Part shown: in pieces, positions 1-9,098 of the stretch
Numbering within the stretch: the stretch's first letter is position 1
Layout of the letters: every line of letters starts with the position of its first letter
NCBI RefSeq assembly: GCF_003702045.1
Contig: NZ_RBTP01000076.1
Location: forward strand, 359,684-423,683
Length of the DNA stretch: 64,000 nucleotides
From: Pseudomonas viridiflava
GTDB taxonomy: Bacteria; Pseudomonadota; Gammaproteobacteria; Pseudomonadales; Pseudomonadaceae
Direction of reading: 5' to 3'
Made by a program: the position numbers and the translations under genes
Notes under the pieces: model-generated
The model's database searches: none
What the model was told of the DNA's origin: nothing
What the model saw: the letters and a program-made list of their open reading frames with translations, nothing else

Positions 1-1
1 A

Positions 2-400
2 AGCATCCCGGATGTTCTGATCGACCGCGAGCAGATGATCCAGGCTGTGCTCAATATCGTGCGCAACGCCATGCAGGCCATCAGCGGCCAGAACGAATTG
101 CGCCTGGGTCGCATCACTCTGCGCACCCGCGCCATGCGCCAGTTCACCATTGGCCACGTGCGTCATCGGCTGGTGAGCAAGATCGAGATCATCGACAACG
201 GCCCGGGCATCCCGGCCGAGCTTCAGGAAACCATTTTCTACCCGATGGTCAGCGGCCGCCCGGATGGCACGGGGCTCGGTCTGGCCATTACCCAGAACAT
301 CATCAGCCAGCATCAGGGTCTGATCGAGTGTGACAGCCATCCCGGCCACACCACGTTCTCGATCTTCCTGCCACTGGAACAAGGAGCAGCTTCGACATGA
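2..400 (+). CDS. glnL: Nitrogen regulation sensor kinase NtrB (GlnL), C-terminal part
   Basis: This is the 3' end of the histidine kinase that phosphorylates NtrC under nitrogen limitation; its start lies outside the window. The visible part is the HATPase_c domain: the N box (RNAMQAI), the G1 box (DNGPGIP) and the G2 box (GTGLGLAI). In this family the kinase or phosphatase state is set by the PII protein GlnB/GlnK. The stop overlaps the start of glnG by four bases (ATGA), as expected of a translationally coupled two-gene operon. The frame is open to the left edge. Identity is secure from the domain plus the adjacent NtrC. Confidence 0.93.
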   Translation, partial: SIPDVLIDREQMIQAVLNIVRNAMQAISGQNELRLGRITLRTRAMRQFTIGHVRHRLVSKIEIIDNGPGIPAELQETIFYPMVSGRPDGTGLGLAITQNIISQHQGLIECDSHPGHTTFSIFLPLEQGAAST

Positions 401-1833
401 GCCGTAGTGAAACTGTCTGGATCGTAGACGACGATCGTTCCATTCGCTGGGTACTGGAAAAGGCCTTGCAGCAGGAAGGCATGACCACGCAGAGCTTCGA
501 CAGCGCCGATGGGGTGATGAGTCGCCTGGCCCGTCAGCAGCCGGATGTGATCATTTCCGACATCCGCATGCCGGGTGCCAGCGGCCTGGACTTGTTGGCA
601 CGGATTCGCGAACAGCATCCACGCCTCCCGGTCATCATCATGACCGCTCATTCCGACCTGGACAGCGCCGTCGCGTCGTATCAAGGCGGTGCGTTCGAAT
701 ACCTGCCCAAGCCGTTCGACGTCGATGAGGCCGTCTCGTTGGTCAAGCGTGCCAACCAGCACGCTCAGGAGCAGCAAGGTCTGGATGTCGCACCCACCCT
801 GACCCGCACGCCCGAGATCATCGGTGAAGCGCCAGCGATGCAGGAAGTGTTTCGCGCCATCGGGCGTTTGAGCCATTCCAACATCACCGTGTTGATCAAT
901 GGTGAGTCGGGCACTGGTAAAGAACTGGTCGCTCACGCCTTGCACCGCCACAGCCCGCGTTCGGCGTCGCCATTCATTGCGCTGAACATGGCAGCGATCC
1001 CCAAGGATCTGATGGAATCCGAGCTGTTCGGTCATGAGAAAGGCGCATTCACCGGCGCCGCCAACCTGCGTCGCGGCCGCTTCGAGCAGGCTGACGGCGG
1101 CACGCTGTTTCTCGACGAAATCGGCGACATGCCGGCCGACACCCAGACCCGCTTGCTGCGTGTTCTGGCGGACGGCGAGTTCTATCGGGTCGGCGGTCAT
1201 ACGCCGGTCAAGGTTGATGTACGCATCATTGCCGCGACCCACCAGAACCTGGAAACCCTCGTGCAGGCCGGTAAATTCCGTGAGGACTTGTTCCACCGCC
1301 TGAATGTGATCCGCATTCACATCCCGCGCATGTCTGACCGTCGCGAAGACATCCCGACCCTGGCTCGTCACTTCTTGAGCCGTGCCGCGCAGGAACTGGC
1401 GGTCGAGCCGAAGCTGCTCAAGGCCGAAACAGAGGAATACCTCAAGCACCTGCCTTGGCCGGGCAACGTGCGTCAGCTGGAAAACACCTGCCGCTGGATC
1501 ACGGTCATGGCCTCGGGTCGTGAAGTGCACATCAGCGACCTGCCGCCAGAGCTGCTCAGCCTGCCGCAGGATGCTGCGCCCGTAACCAACTGGGAACAGG
1601 CACTGCGTCAGTGGGCCGATCAGGCGCTGTCACGCGGGCAGTCGAGTCTGCTGGACAGTGCTGTGCCGACCTTCGAACGCATCATGATCGAAACAGCCCT
1701 CAAACACACCGCAGGCCGCCGACGCGACGCCGCCGTGTTGCTGGGCTGGGGCCGCAACACCTTGACCCGCAAGATCAAGGAACTTGGCATGAAAGTTGAT
1801 GGCGGGGATGACGACGAGGGTGAGGAAGGCTGA
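397..1833 (+). CDS. glnG: Nitrogen regulation response regulator NtrC (GlnG)
   Basis: This is a sigma54-dependent activator of 478 residues, the usual family length. The receiver domain (about residues 5-120) has the acidic pocket DDD near residues 11-13, the phospho-acceptor aspartate near residue 55 (IISDIRMPG) and the conserved lysine in LPKPFD. The AAA+ domain (about 145-370) has Walker A GESGTGKE, an intact GAFTGA loop (GHEKGAFTGA) and Walker B GGTLFLDEIGD. The C-terminus carries a Fis-type helix-turn-helix (RRDAAVLLGWGRNTLTRKIKEL). It activates nitrogen-scavenging genes such as glnA when phosphorylated by NtrB. The start overlaps the glnL stop. Confidence 0.97.
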   Translation: MSRSETVWIVDDDRSIRWVLEKALQQEGMTTQSFDSADGVMSRLARQQPDVIISDIRMPGASGLDLLARIREQHPRLPVIIMTAHSDLDSAVASYQGGAFEYLPKPFDVDEAVSLVKRANQHAQEQQGLDVAPTLTRTPEIIGEAPAMQEVFRAIGRLSHSNITVLINGESGTGKELVAHALHRHSPRSASPFIALNMAAIPKDLMESELFGHEKGAFTGAANLRRGRFEQADGGTLFLDEIGDMPADTQTRLLRVLADGEFYRVGGHTPVKVDVRIIAATHQNLETLVQAGKFREDLFHRLNVIRIHIPRMSDRREDIPTLARHFLSRAAQELAVEPKLLKAETEEYLKHLPWPGNVRQLENTCRWITVMASGREVHISDLPPELLSLPQDAAPVTNWEQALRQWADQALSRGQSSLLDSAVPTFERIMIETALKHTAGRRRDAAVLLGWGRNTLTRKIKELGMKVDGGDDDEGEEG

Positions 1834-1848
1834 ACGGCCTACCTCAAC

Positions 1849-1968
1849 ACTGATCGTACCAATGCTCCGCGTGGGCATGCCGCCCGTGACGCTCTGCGTC
1901 GCATCCAGATGCGGACGCGGAGCTTCATGGGCGGCACATTGCCCTGCTGGGGCGTGGTAACGATCAGT
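1849..1968. repeat. Dispersed palindromic repeat, GATCGT..CCACGCTC family
   Basis: This copy has inverted ends (ACTGATCGTACC at the left, GGTAACGATCAGT at the right) around internal CGCTCTGCGTCGC / GCGGACGCGGAGC stretches that also pair. It sits between the convergent ends of glnG and the aldo/keto reductase gene. At least eight more copies or fragments lie in other gaps of the window, always outside genes. Confidence 0.75.
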
Positions 1969-1975
1969 TGCGTGA

Positions 1976-3013
1976 TCACTCAGCCAGCGACGGTTTTTCC
2001 CACAGGTTGATTCCGCCTTCCACCGCGAAGCTGTCGATCTCAGTCAGTTCTTCCTGACTGAACGACAGGTTCTTCAAAGCACCAACGTTTTCGATGATCT
2101 GCTCGGGACGGCTGGCGCCAATCAGTGCTGATGTCACGCGTGGATCACGCAGTGTCCAGGCCAGGGCCATTTGCGCCAGGCTTTGGCCGCGACGCTGGGC
2201 GATTTCATTCAGAGCCCGCACGTGGGCGATGTTCTGCTCAGACAAGTGCGACGCCTGCAACGAACCGCCACCCGGACGGTTGACCCGCGCATCCTTGGGC
2301 ACGCCGTTCAGGTACTTGTCCGACAGCAGCCCCTGCGCCAGCGCAGTGAAGGCAATCACGCCAGCGCCCAACTCCTCGGTCGCATCGAGCAGGTCTTTCT
2401 CGACCCAACGATTGAGCAGGTTATAGGCCGGTTGGTGAATCAGCAGTGGCACCTTCCACTCTTTGAGCAGTGCGGCCATCTCTCGGGTCTTGGCCCCGGA
2501 GTAGGACGAAATACCGATGTACAACGCCTTGCCCTGCTGCACGGCAGTGGCCAGTGCGCTGGCGGTTTCTTCCAGCGGCGTCTCCGGGTCGAAGCGGTGC
2601 GAATAGAAAATGTCGACGTAATCCAGCCCCATCCGCTGCAGGCTTTGATCGAGGCTGGCCAGCACGTATTTGCGAGAACCGCCGCCCTGCCCGTAAGGCC
2701 CGGGCCACATGTCCCAGCCCGCTTTGCTGGAGATGATCAGCTCGTCGCGGTACTGCTTGAAGTCTTCGCGCAGCAGACGACCGAAGTTGATTTCGGCGCT
2801 GCCGTAAGGAGGGCCGTAGTTATTGGCCAGGTCGAAATGGTTGATGCCCAGATCGAACGCCGTGCGCAACATGGCGCGCTGGGTGTCGATGGGCGTGCTG
2901 TCACCGAAGTTGTGCCACAGCCCCAGCGACAGCGCTGGCAGGACCAGCCCGCTGCGACCGGTACGGCGATAAGGCATGTCGTTGTAGCGATGTTCGGCAG
3001 CGATATACGTCAT
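1976..3013 (-). CDS. Aldo/keto reductase, YghZ-like
   Basis: This is a cytoplasmic NADPH-dependent aldo/keto reductase of about 345 residues. The family tetrad is visible: Asp in DLANNYGPPYGSAE with the Tyr a few residues on, Lys in ISSKAGW and His in FYSHRFDP. The GPP.GSAE segment is typical of the YghZ / L-glyceraldehyde-3-phosphate reductase branch, which reduces methylglyoxal and related aldehydes, but the true substrate cannot be read here. I chose the ATG at 3013 because AGAGAGG lies just upstream; the longer frame to 3055 would overlap the next gene. It follows the sulfonate-type binding protein gene and may be cotranscribed with it. Confidence 0.85.
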   Translation of the reverse strand: MTYIAAEHRYNDMPYRRTGRSGLVLPALSLGLWHNFGDSTPIDTQRAMLRTAFDLGINHFDLANNYGPPYGSAEINFGRLLREDFKQYRDELIISSKAGWDMWPGPYGQGGGSRKYVLASLDQSLQRMGLDYVDIFYSHRFDPETPLEETASALATAVQQGKALYIGISSYSGAKTREMAALLKEWKVPLLIHQPAYNLLNRWVEKDLLDATEELGAGVIAFTALAQGLLSDKYLNGVPKDARVNRPGGGSLQASHLSEQNIAHVRALNEIAQRRGQSLAQMALAWTLRDPRVTSALIGASRPEQIIENVGALKNLSFSQEELTEIDSFAVEGGINLWEKPSLAE

Positions 3014-3039
3014 TGAATCCTCTCTTGTCAGGGGGATAC

Positions 3040-3975
3040 TCAAGGCCTGTTCCACACGGCCTGCTGGATATCGACCCGCTTGGGCACCAAGTGGTTGTCG
3101 TAAAACAGATCGGCGGTCGCCTGCTGTGCGCGAACGATTTCTGGCGTGATCGGCAGGCTCGGGGATGCCGGGCGGTGATCAAGATACTGAGTGATGACCG
3201 CTTCGGACAACCCCATGCTGCGCGCCAGAATCTGAATGCTCTCGGCACGTTGCGAGCGGGTCAGCGCATCGGCTGCGGTCAGTTCGTCGAGTACGCTCTG
3301 CACGAAAGCCGCGTTGCTGTCAGCAAAACCGCGGCGCGCGGTGTAGAGCGGGCCAGACAACCCAAGCCCCTCACCATTCGCCAACAAGCGACTGTGGCCT
3401 TCGTTGAGGGCGACGGAATAGTACGGATCCCAGATGGCCCAGGCATCGACACTGCCGTTTTCAAACGCCGCACGGGCATCGGCCGGGGTCAGGTAGATTG
3501 GCTGAATGTCCTTGAACGTCAGCCCTGCCTTGTTCAGTACGCGCAATACCACATTGTGTGCGCTGGAGCCTTTTTGAAACGCGACCTTGCGCCCTTTCAG
3601 ATCGGCCACCTTGTGCAACGGACTCTCGTTGCGCACCAGAATGGTTTCGGCCTGCGGCTTGGCGGGTTCGGCGCCGATGTAGACCAGGTCAGCACCTGCC
3701 ACTTGGGCAAAGATCGGCGGAATGTCACCGGTCGAGGCAATATCCAGACTGCCGATGTTCAAAGCTTCCAGCATCTGCGGCCCGGCCGGAAACTCGATCC
3801 ACTTGATCTGCGTGTGCGGGAAACGTTTCTCCAGCAGCCCGTGTTCCTTGGCGAGGACAAGGTTGATCGAGCCCTTCTGAAAGCCGATGCGCAGGCTATC
3901 CGGTTCGCTGGCTGAAGCCGTGTTTAACAGACCGCTGAACGCGAGAATGGCGGCAATGAGTGCAAATGGTTTCAT
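3040..3975 (-). CDS. Aliphatic sulfonate-type ABC transporter substrate-binding protein (SsuA-like)
   Basis: This is a 311-residue periplasmic binding protein with a signal peptide (residues 1-22, cleavage near ASA-SEP). It belongs to the SsuA/TauA/NMT1-like group: LRIGFQKGSINLVLAKEHG at the start of the mature protein, then GDIPPIFAQVAGADL and DAWAIWDPYY. Proteins of this group bind sulfonates, sulfate esters or related anions for import under sulfur limitation. No permease or ATPase gene is adjacent, so it must share a transporter encoded elsewhere. The neighbouring FMN monooxygenase fits a desulfonation role. The family is sure; the ligand is inferred. Confidence 0.88.
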   Translation of the reverse strand: MKPFALIAAILAFSGLLNTASASEPDSLRIGFQKGSINLVLAKEHGLLEKRFPHTQIKWIEFPAGPQMLEALNIGSLDIASTGDIPPIFAQVAGADLVYIGAEPAKPQAETILVRNESPLHKVADLKGRKVAFQKGSSAHNVVLRVLNKAGLTFKDIQPIYLTPADARAAFENGSVDAWAIWDPYYSVALNEGHSRLLANGEGLGLSGPLYTARRGFADSNAAFVQSVLDELTAADALTRSQRAESIQILARSMGLSEAVITQYLDHRPASPSLPITPEIVRAQQATADLFYDNHLVPKRVDIQQAVWNRP

Positions 3976-3992
3976 GAGATTTTTCCTTTACC

Positions 3993-4091
3993 GATGATTG
4001 TTTCCACGCTCTGCGTGGTAACACCGCCTGGGACGCTCTGCGTCCCGCTTGCGACGCGGAGCGACGTGAGATGCATTCGGGAACAATCATC
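3993..4091. repeat. Dispersed palindromic repeat, GATCGT..CCACGCTC family
   Basis: The ends GATGATTGTTTCC and GGGAACAATCATC are inverted copies of each other, and GGGACGCTCTGCGTCCC lies inside. It fills the whole gap between the binding-protein gene and the FMN monooxygenase gene. Confidence 0.75.
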
Positions 4092-5415
4092 AAAAACCAT
4101 CTGCCGGGCGCTGCAAGCCGAGGTTTTCGCGCAAGGTGGTGCCTTCGTATTCCGTGCGGAACAGGCCGCGACGCTGCAACTCGGGCACCAGTAACCGAGC
4201 AACGTCTTCAAGACCGCCAGGCAGATGTGGCACCAGCACGTTGAAGCCATCCGCAGCGCCTTGTTCGAACCAGAGCTGCAGTTCATCAGCGACCTGGTCA
4301 GGCGTGCCGATCAGGCTGTAATGGCCTCGCCCACCCGCAATGCGACGGCCCAGTTGTGCGAGGTTGAGGTGTTCCCGCTCGGCCAGTTCGGTGAGCAGTT
4401 TCTGACGGCTGCGCTGGCCGCTGTCTGTGAGCGGCAACACCGGCAACGGTCCGTCCTGCGGATAACCGGACAGGTCGAAATTACCCAACATACGGCCCAA
4501 CAGCGCGATACCCACCTCGGGCTTTACCAGGTCCTGAAACGACTCGAATTTTTCTTGGGCCAACGCCTCGGTTTCGGCCACGACGATCAACACGCCGGGC
4601 ATGATTTTCAGCGAGTCGGCACTGCGCCCATAGGCTTCCAGACGCCTCTTGATGTCGGCATAGAACGCCTGCGCGCTGGCCAGTGAGGTCTGGGCAGTGA
4701 ACACCACCTCAGCCGTTTGCGCCGCCAGATCGCGACCGACTTCCGAAGAGCCCGCCTGCACCACGACTGGCTGACCCTGCGGCGAGCGCGCCACGTTGAG
4801 CGGGCCTTTTACGCGGAAGTGTTCGCCCTGATGATTCAGCACCTGCATTTTGGCCGGGGCGTAATACTGACCACTGGCCTTGTCGCGGGTGAACGCATCG
4901 TCTGCCCAACTGTTCCACAATCCGGTCACCACCTGATGAAACTCCCGGGCACGGCTGTAGCGTTCCGCATGCCCGACGTGTTCACTGCGCCCGAAGTTCT
5001 GCGCTTCGGCCGCCGCATCCGACGTCACCAGATTCCACCCTGCTCGCCCACCGGACAGATGATCCAGCGAGGCGAACTTGCGGGCCACGTGATAGGGCTC
5101 GTTGTAGGTGGTGGTCGCGGTCGCAATCAGACCGATGTGATCCGTCACCGCGCTCAGCGCCGACAGCAGCGTCAGTGGCTCGAAATGATCGGAGCGCGCC
5201 ATGCGGCTGGCAATGTCGCCCGTGGCGGCAGCGACACTGTCGGCCACGAACAGCGCATCGAATTTCGCAGCTTCCGCCACGTGGGCCAAATGCCGGTAAT
5301 GCTTGAAATCCAGCCCTGCATCAGCAGGCACATCCGGGTGTCGCCAGGCCGCTACGTGGTGCCCGGTGGCCATCAGAAAAGCCCCCAGTTTCATCTGTCG
5401 AGCCGTTGCGCGCAT
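4090..5415 (-). CDS. LLM-class FMN-dependent monooxygenase (NtaA/SnaA/DszA family)
   Basis: This 441-residue bacterial luciferase-like flavin monooxygenase belongs to the NtaA/SnaA/SoxA(DszA)/EmoA group. Visible landmarks are the N-terminal WRHPD segment, the FDALFVADS strand, the GRAGWNLVTSD flavin-site motif and the C-terminal GTPDQVADELQLWFEQGAADGFNV segment. Members use FMNH2 from a separate reductase to oxidise organosulfur or amine substrates; no reductase gene lies next to it. It is adjacent to a sulfonate-type binding protein and a TonB-dependent receptor on the same strand, which suggests uptake and oxidative cleavage of a sulfur compound. The substrate is not determinable. Confidence 0.9.
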   Translation of the reverse strand: MRATARQMKLGAFLMATGHHVAAWRHPDVPADAGLDFKHYRHLAHVAEAAKFDALFVADSVAAATGDIASRMARSDHFEPLTLLSALSAVTDHIGLIATATTTYNEPYHVARKFASLDHLSGGRAGWNLVTSDAAAEAQNFGRSEHVGHAERYSRAREFHQVVTGLWNSWADDAFTRDKASGQYYAPAKMQVLNHQGEHFRVKGPLNVARSPQGQPVVVQAGSSEVGRDLAAQTAEVVFTAQTSLASAQAFYADIKRRLEAYGRSADSLKIMPGVLIVVAETEALAQEKFESFQDLVKPEVGIALLGRMLGNFDLSGYPQDGPLPVLPLTDSGQRSRQKLLTELAEREHLNLAQLGRRIAGGRGHYSLIGTPDQVADELQLWFEQGAADGFNVLVPHLPGGLEDVARLLVPELQRRGLFRTEYEGTTLRENLGLQRPADGF

Positions 5416-5443
5416 ACCTGTCTCCTTTCATTGCGGTTGCCGC

Positions 5444-7711
5444 CTAGAAATCCTTGCGTACCTGCACGCCGAAATAACGCTCGTCGTCACGCGGCACCGA
5501 GCGATACACGTAGTTGCCACCCGTGGCGAGCATCGGCGAATAGGATTTATCCGCGAGGTTCTTGCCCAGCAGCGCCACACGCCAGCCGCTGTTGTAATCG
5601 GCCAGCGCGACGCTGGCGTTCCAGAGGCCGTAGGCGCCCTGTTTGGTGTCCGGGTTCTGGCTGATGTCGTACTGCACTTCGCTTTGCCAGCTGTAATCAG
5701 TGCCCAGTTCGATATCCAGGCCGTTGTCCAGCGGGAGGGTGTAGTCAGCGCGAACGTAGCTTTTCCAGTCCGGGCTGTACGGCAGGGTCTTGCCGTCGAC
5801 ATTGCACGACGCGGCAGCACCGGCTGGGCAAGCGAAACTGTCGATGCGTGCACGGGTGTAGGACAGCGCACCGGAGAACTTCAGATTCTGCGTAGCTTGC
5901 AAGGCGTAATCGAGTTCGACGCCCTCGGTGCTCACGCTGCCGGCGTTGACCAGCCGCGTCACCACCTGCCCGGCCACGCTGTCGAAAAAGTTGGCCTGAT
6001 AGTTGTCGTAATCACTGTGGAACACCGCCAGGTTGGTGGTCAGGCGATTGTTCCAGGTGGTGGCCTTGATGCCGACTTCCCACGTATTGGAAGTCTCGGG
6101 TTTCAAGGCTTCTGTGTCACGCGGCTGCATGTTGAAAAACACGTTGTAGGCCGGGCCTTTGTAGCCTCGCGAGTAGGTGATGTAGCTGGTCACGCTGTCG
6201 CTCAGGTCGTATTGCAGACCCAAACGCCCTGACTTGCCCTCTTCATCCACCGAACCGGAACTGCTGGTCGCGGGCTGAATGCCGCTGACCGTGGTAGCGG
6301 AAGTCGAGACGCGGCGGTGGTCGTATTCAAGGTCGTCGTGTGTCCAGCGCAGCCCGGCAATCGCACGAAAATCCGGGGTGAAATTGAACGTGGTCTCGCC
6401 GAACACCGAATAGCTTTCATTGGTGGTGGTGTAATCGGCAACCCCCTGATCCCGTTGCGTCTGTGTGATCAGCGTACGCTGGTACGCCTCGTCACTCTTG
6501 CCGTGCATATAAAACAGTCCACCGACGTACTCGATGAACTGGCCTTTTGGCGAGGCCAGACGCAGCTCTTGCGAGTACTGGTTGAACTCAAGATCACCTT
6601 TGTCTTCGGTACCGGGGAACGCCGCCGTGATCGTGCCGAGGCGGTCGCCGTCCTGATACTGCGTGTTGTCCCAGCCGCGCCAGGCGGTGATCGAGGTCAG
6701 GGTGTAGTCACCCAGTTGCCAGTCCAGTTGCCCGGACAGACCTTTGTTGGTGTCTTCGACATGGCTGCGGTAATCGCTGATCACGTTGCGGTTGTCGCTG
6801 TCGGCACGCACCGGCGACAGCGCGCTGGTGAATGCCGGGGTGAGCGACTTGGCCACCACGCCATTGGGCGCGTCGTCGTGGGACTGCATGTAGTCCGCCG
6901 CCAGCGTGAACGTGATGTCGTCGTTGGGCGTGAACTCCAGCTTGCCCCGCGCGCCTTTGCGGTTGTAGCCGTTGACCTCATGGCCGTTGAGCGTGTTGTC
7001 GACGTTGCCGTCGTAACTGCCGAACAACGTGGTGATCGATCCTTTAAGCGTGTCCGGGATCAGGCTGCCGCCGATGCCGAAGCGCGTGCGACTTTCGTTG
7101 CCGCTGTAGTAGGACTGATCGATATAGCCGTGAGTCTCTTCGGTCGGCGCCTTGGTGGTGACGTTGAGCACACCGGCCGACGCATTCTTGCCGAACAGCG
7201 TGCCTTGTGGACCGCGCAGCACTTCGATGCGCTCCAGGTCCAGCAGATCGAGCGTGGCCTGGCCAGGCCGTGCGTAGACCACGCCGTCGATGACGGTGGC
7301 CACGGTCGGCTCAACGCCTGGCGACGTGGAGACGGTGCCCACGCCCCGCACGAACAGCGAGGTGTCCTTGTTTGACGCGCCGGTCCTAAAATTCAGCGAC
7401 GGCACCTGCTGCACAATACTGGCGACGCCGTTGCGGTTGTCACGTTCCAGTTGTTCGCCTTGAATCACCGACACCGCAACCGGCACGTTTTGCAGCGACT
7501 CTTCGCGACGCGTGGCGGTTACGGTGACCGATTCGAGTGTTGGTGTCTCGGCAGCCTGCTCGACGGCTTCAGCCGCCATGACCGGAACCATCGGCAATGC
7601 CGTCAGCCCCATTAGCAACCAGCCGCAACGACGCCCCCGCGCCGTGTGAACCTGATCGATGGCCTGCGCCAGTCGTGTGTGTTTGACCCCGTCCCCGCGT
7701 GTTGTGTACAT
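5444..7711 (-). CDS. TonB-dependent outer-membrane receptor
   Basis: This is an outer-membrane beta-barrel receptor of about 755 residues. A signal peptide is followed by the TonB-box-like ESVTVTATRREESLQ, the plug domain (about residues 45-170, with VPVAVSVI, VLRGPQGTLFGKNASAGV and LNVTTKAP) and a 22-strand-type barrel ending in the aromatic F of YFGVQVRKDF. There is no N-terminal signalling extension, so it is not a FecA-type transducer. The frame extends to a GTG at 7759; the ATG at 7711 gives a more normal signal peptide, and neither has a strong ribosome site. It is divergent from a LacI regulator with a palindromic operator between. The ligand is unknown; the sulfur-linked neighbours suggest an organosulfur compound rather than a siderophore. 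Confidence 0.9.
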   Translation of the reverse strand: MYTTRGDGVKHTRLAQAIDQVHTARGRRCGWLLMGLTALPMVPVMAAEAVEQAAETPTLESVTVTATRREESLQNVPVAVSVIQGEQLERDNRNGVASIVQQVPSLNFRTGASNKDTSLFVRGVGTVSTSPGVEPTVATVIDGVVYARPGQATLDLLDLERIEVLRGPQGTLFGKNASAGVLNVTTKAPTEETHGYIDQSYYSGNESRTRFGIGGSLIPDTLKGSITTLFGSYDGNVDNTLNGHEVNGYNRKGARGKLEFTPNDDITFTLAADYMQSHDDAPNGVVAKSLTPAFTSALSPVRADSDNRNVISDYRSHVEDTNKGLSGQLDWQLGDYTLTSITAWRGWDNTQYQDGDRLGTITAAFPGTEDKGDLEFNQYSQELRLASPKGQFIEYVGGLFYMHGKSDEAYQRTLITQTQRDQGVADYTTTNESYSVFGETTFNFTPDFRAIAGLRWTHDDLEYDHRRVSTSATTVSGIQPATSSSGSVDEEGKSGRLGLQYDLSDSVTSYITYSRGYKGPAYNVFFNMQPRDTEALKPETSNTWEVGIKATTWNNRLTTNLAVFHSDYDNYQANFFDSVAGQVVTRLVNAGSVSTEGVELDYALQATQNLKFSGALSYTRARIDSFACPAGAAASCNVDGKTLPYSPDWKSYVRADYTLPLDNGLDIELGTDYSWQSEVQYDISQNPDTKQGAYGLWNASVALADYNSGWRVALLGKNLADKSYSPMLATGGNYVYRSVPRDDERYFGVQVRKDF

Positions 7712-7826
7712 CTGCGTGCCTGCCTGAAATATGCCCTGATCCGACAGTGCCTCGGGCACTGACGCCTTTGATTACGACTAAACCGGGTCCGGGCATTCGC
7801 GGTGGCGAGTAGCAGACAACCATCTT

Positions 7827-7840
7827 TGTTAGCGCTAACA
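7827..7840. promoter_or_regulatory. Perfect 14-bp palindrome, probable LacI-family operator
   Basis: The sequence TGTTAGCGCTAACA is its own reverse complement and has the central CG typical of LacI/GalR-family operators. It lies in the divergent gap between the TonB receptor gene and the LacI-type regulator gene, so it probably controls one or both. The flanking region to 7928 is very AT-rich, as expected of promoters. Confidence 0.7.
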
Positions 7841-7928
7841 TCACCAGTATCAGGAAATGACAGATAGATCGTCCAATACTTAAAAATTAGTTTTATATGC
7901 TTTTTAATTTTAAAAGAAGCGCATCAGC

Positions 7929-8975
7929 ATGGCTGAAAAAACACCCGTGACACGTAAACGCCGAGGCGCAGGCCGGGTGACGATCAACGCCGTGGCCAAA
8001 CAGGCAGGCGTGTCGGCCATCACCGTTTCGCGCTACTTCAACCAGCCGGAACAGGTTTCCCCGCCATTGCGCGAACGCATTGCGGCGGCGGTCGATGCGC
8101 TGGGCTACGTGCCCAATCTGGTGGCAGGCGGTTTGGCGTCAGCGCGTAGCCGAGTGGTGGCGATGGTGATCCCGAACATCTCAGGCCCCATCTTTGCCAA
8201 TACGATTCAAGGCTTCAGCGACACCTTGAGCCAGCACGGATTTCAGCTGCTGCTGGCCTCAAGCTATTTCTCGGTGGAACAGGAAGAAAGTGCCGTGCGC
8301 GCTTTTTTAGGCTGGTCGCCCGCAGCACTGGTGTTGACCAGTCGCTTTCACAGCGAAGCCACGGAAAAAATGATCGAGCAGGCCGACATCCCGGTGATTG
8401 AAACCTGGGACCATCAGCCGGAACGTAGCCCGATCCAGATCGGTTTTTCCCATTACGAGGTCGGCGTTACGGCAGCGCGCTACCTGCACGGCAAAGGCTA
8501 CCGTCGTATTGCCTTCGTGGAGAACAGCGTTCCCGGCGACTTCAGCGCGCAAGAGCGTCGCGACGGTTGTATCGCGACGTTGAAAACATTGGGCCTGAAG
8601 CCGTGGGTATTCGTGCCGGAGGCGGGGCTTGCGCCGTTTGAGGCGGGCAAGCAGGCGATGGATACGTTGATGGACAACCATCCCCGCCCTGACGCCATTT
8701 TCTTCGCCAACGACAATCTGGCAGCCGGCGGGCTGTTGACCAGCCAGCGCATCGGCCTGCAAACGCCGCGGGATTGCGCGGTGATGGGCTTTGGCGATTA
8801 CGCGTTCGCCAAAATGATGATACCCAGCCTGACCACCATCAAACCGCCCGCCCTGCAGATCGGCGTGCTCGCTGCGCAGCGCGTGCTGGAGAGCCTGGGG
8901 GTGTTGCCGACAGAGGGCGAAATTCAGCGGCTGAATCTGCTGGAGTGCGAGTTGGTTGAGCGGGAAAGCACTTGA
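7929..8975 (+). CDS. LacI family transcriptional regulator
   Basis: This 348-residue regulator has the canonical LacI N-terminal helix-turn-helix (residues about 15-60: VTINAVAKQAGVSAITVSRY, then the hinge helix LVAGGLASARS). A periplasmic-binding-protein-like effector domain follows (about 70-340: VVAMVIPNISGPIFANTI, FFANDNLAAGGLL). It resembles the GntR (gluconate) branch, but the effector cannot be read from sequence. It is transcribed away from the TonB receptor gene, with a matching palindrome at 7827-7840. I infer that it represses the receptor and possibly itself until an effector derived from the transported ligand binds. Confidence 0.92.
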   Translation: MAEKTPVTRKRRGAGRVTINAVAKQAGVSAITVSRYFNQPEQVSPPLRERIAAAVDALGYVPNLVAGGLASARSRVVAMVIPNISGPIFANTIQGFSDTLSQHGFQLLLASSYFSVEQEESAVRAFLGWSPAALVLTSRFHSEATEKMIEQADIPVIETWDHQPERSPIQIGFSHYEVGVTAARYLHGKGYRRIAFVENSVPGDFSAQERRDGCIATLKTLGLKPWVFVPEAGLAPFEAGKQAMDTLMDNHPRPDAIFFANDNLAAGGLLTSQRIGLQTPRDCAVMGFGDYAFAKMMIPSLTTIKPPALQIGVLAAQRVLESLGVLPTEGEIQRLNLLECELVEREST

Positions 8976-8976
8976 T

Positions 8977-9079
8977 TTGATCATGCCCATCGCTCGGCAT
9001 GGGTAGGCATCACATTCGAGATGCGGACGCGGAGCATGGGAGATCATCCGACTGGTTTGATCGTCCCCACGCTGCGCAT
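8977..9079. repeat. Dispersed palindromic repeat, GATCGT..CCACGCTC family (two diverged units)
   Basis: A diverged unit (TTGATCATGCCCATCGCTCGGCATGG, then ATGCGGACGCGGAGC) is followed by a second head, TTGATCGTCCCCACGCTGCGC. It lies between the convergent ends of the LacI gene and betT. Confidence 0.6.
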
Positions 9080-9098
9080 CATAGTCAGGCCCGCTCGA

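Noticed and set aside
6317..7375. 352-codon open frame opposite the TonB receptor
   Set aside because: Shadow frame; the receptor frame has the plug and barrel motifs and this one has none.
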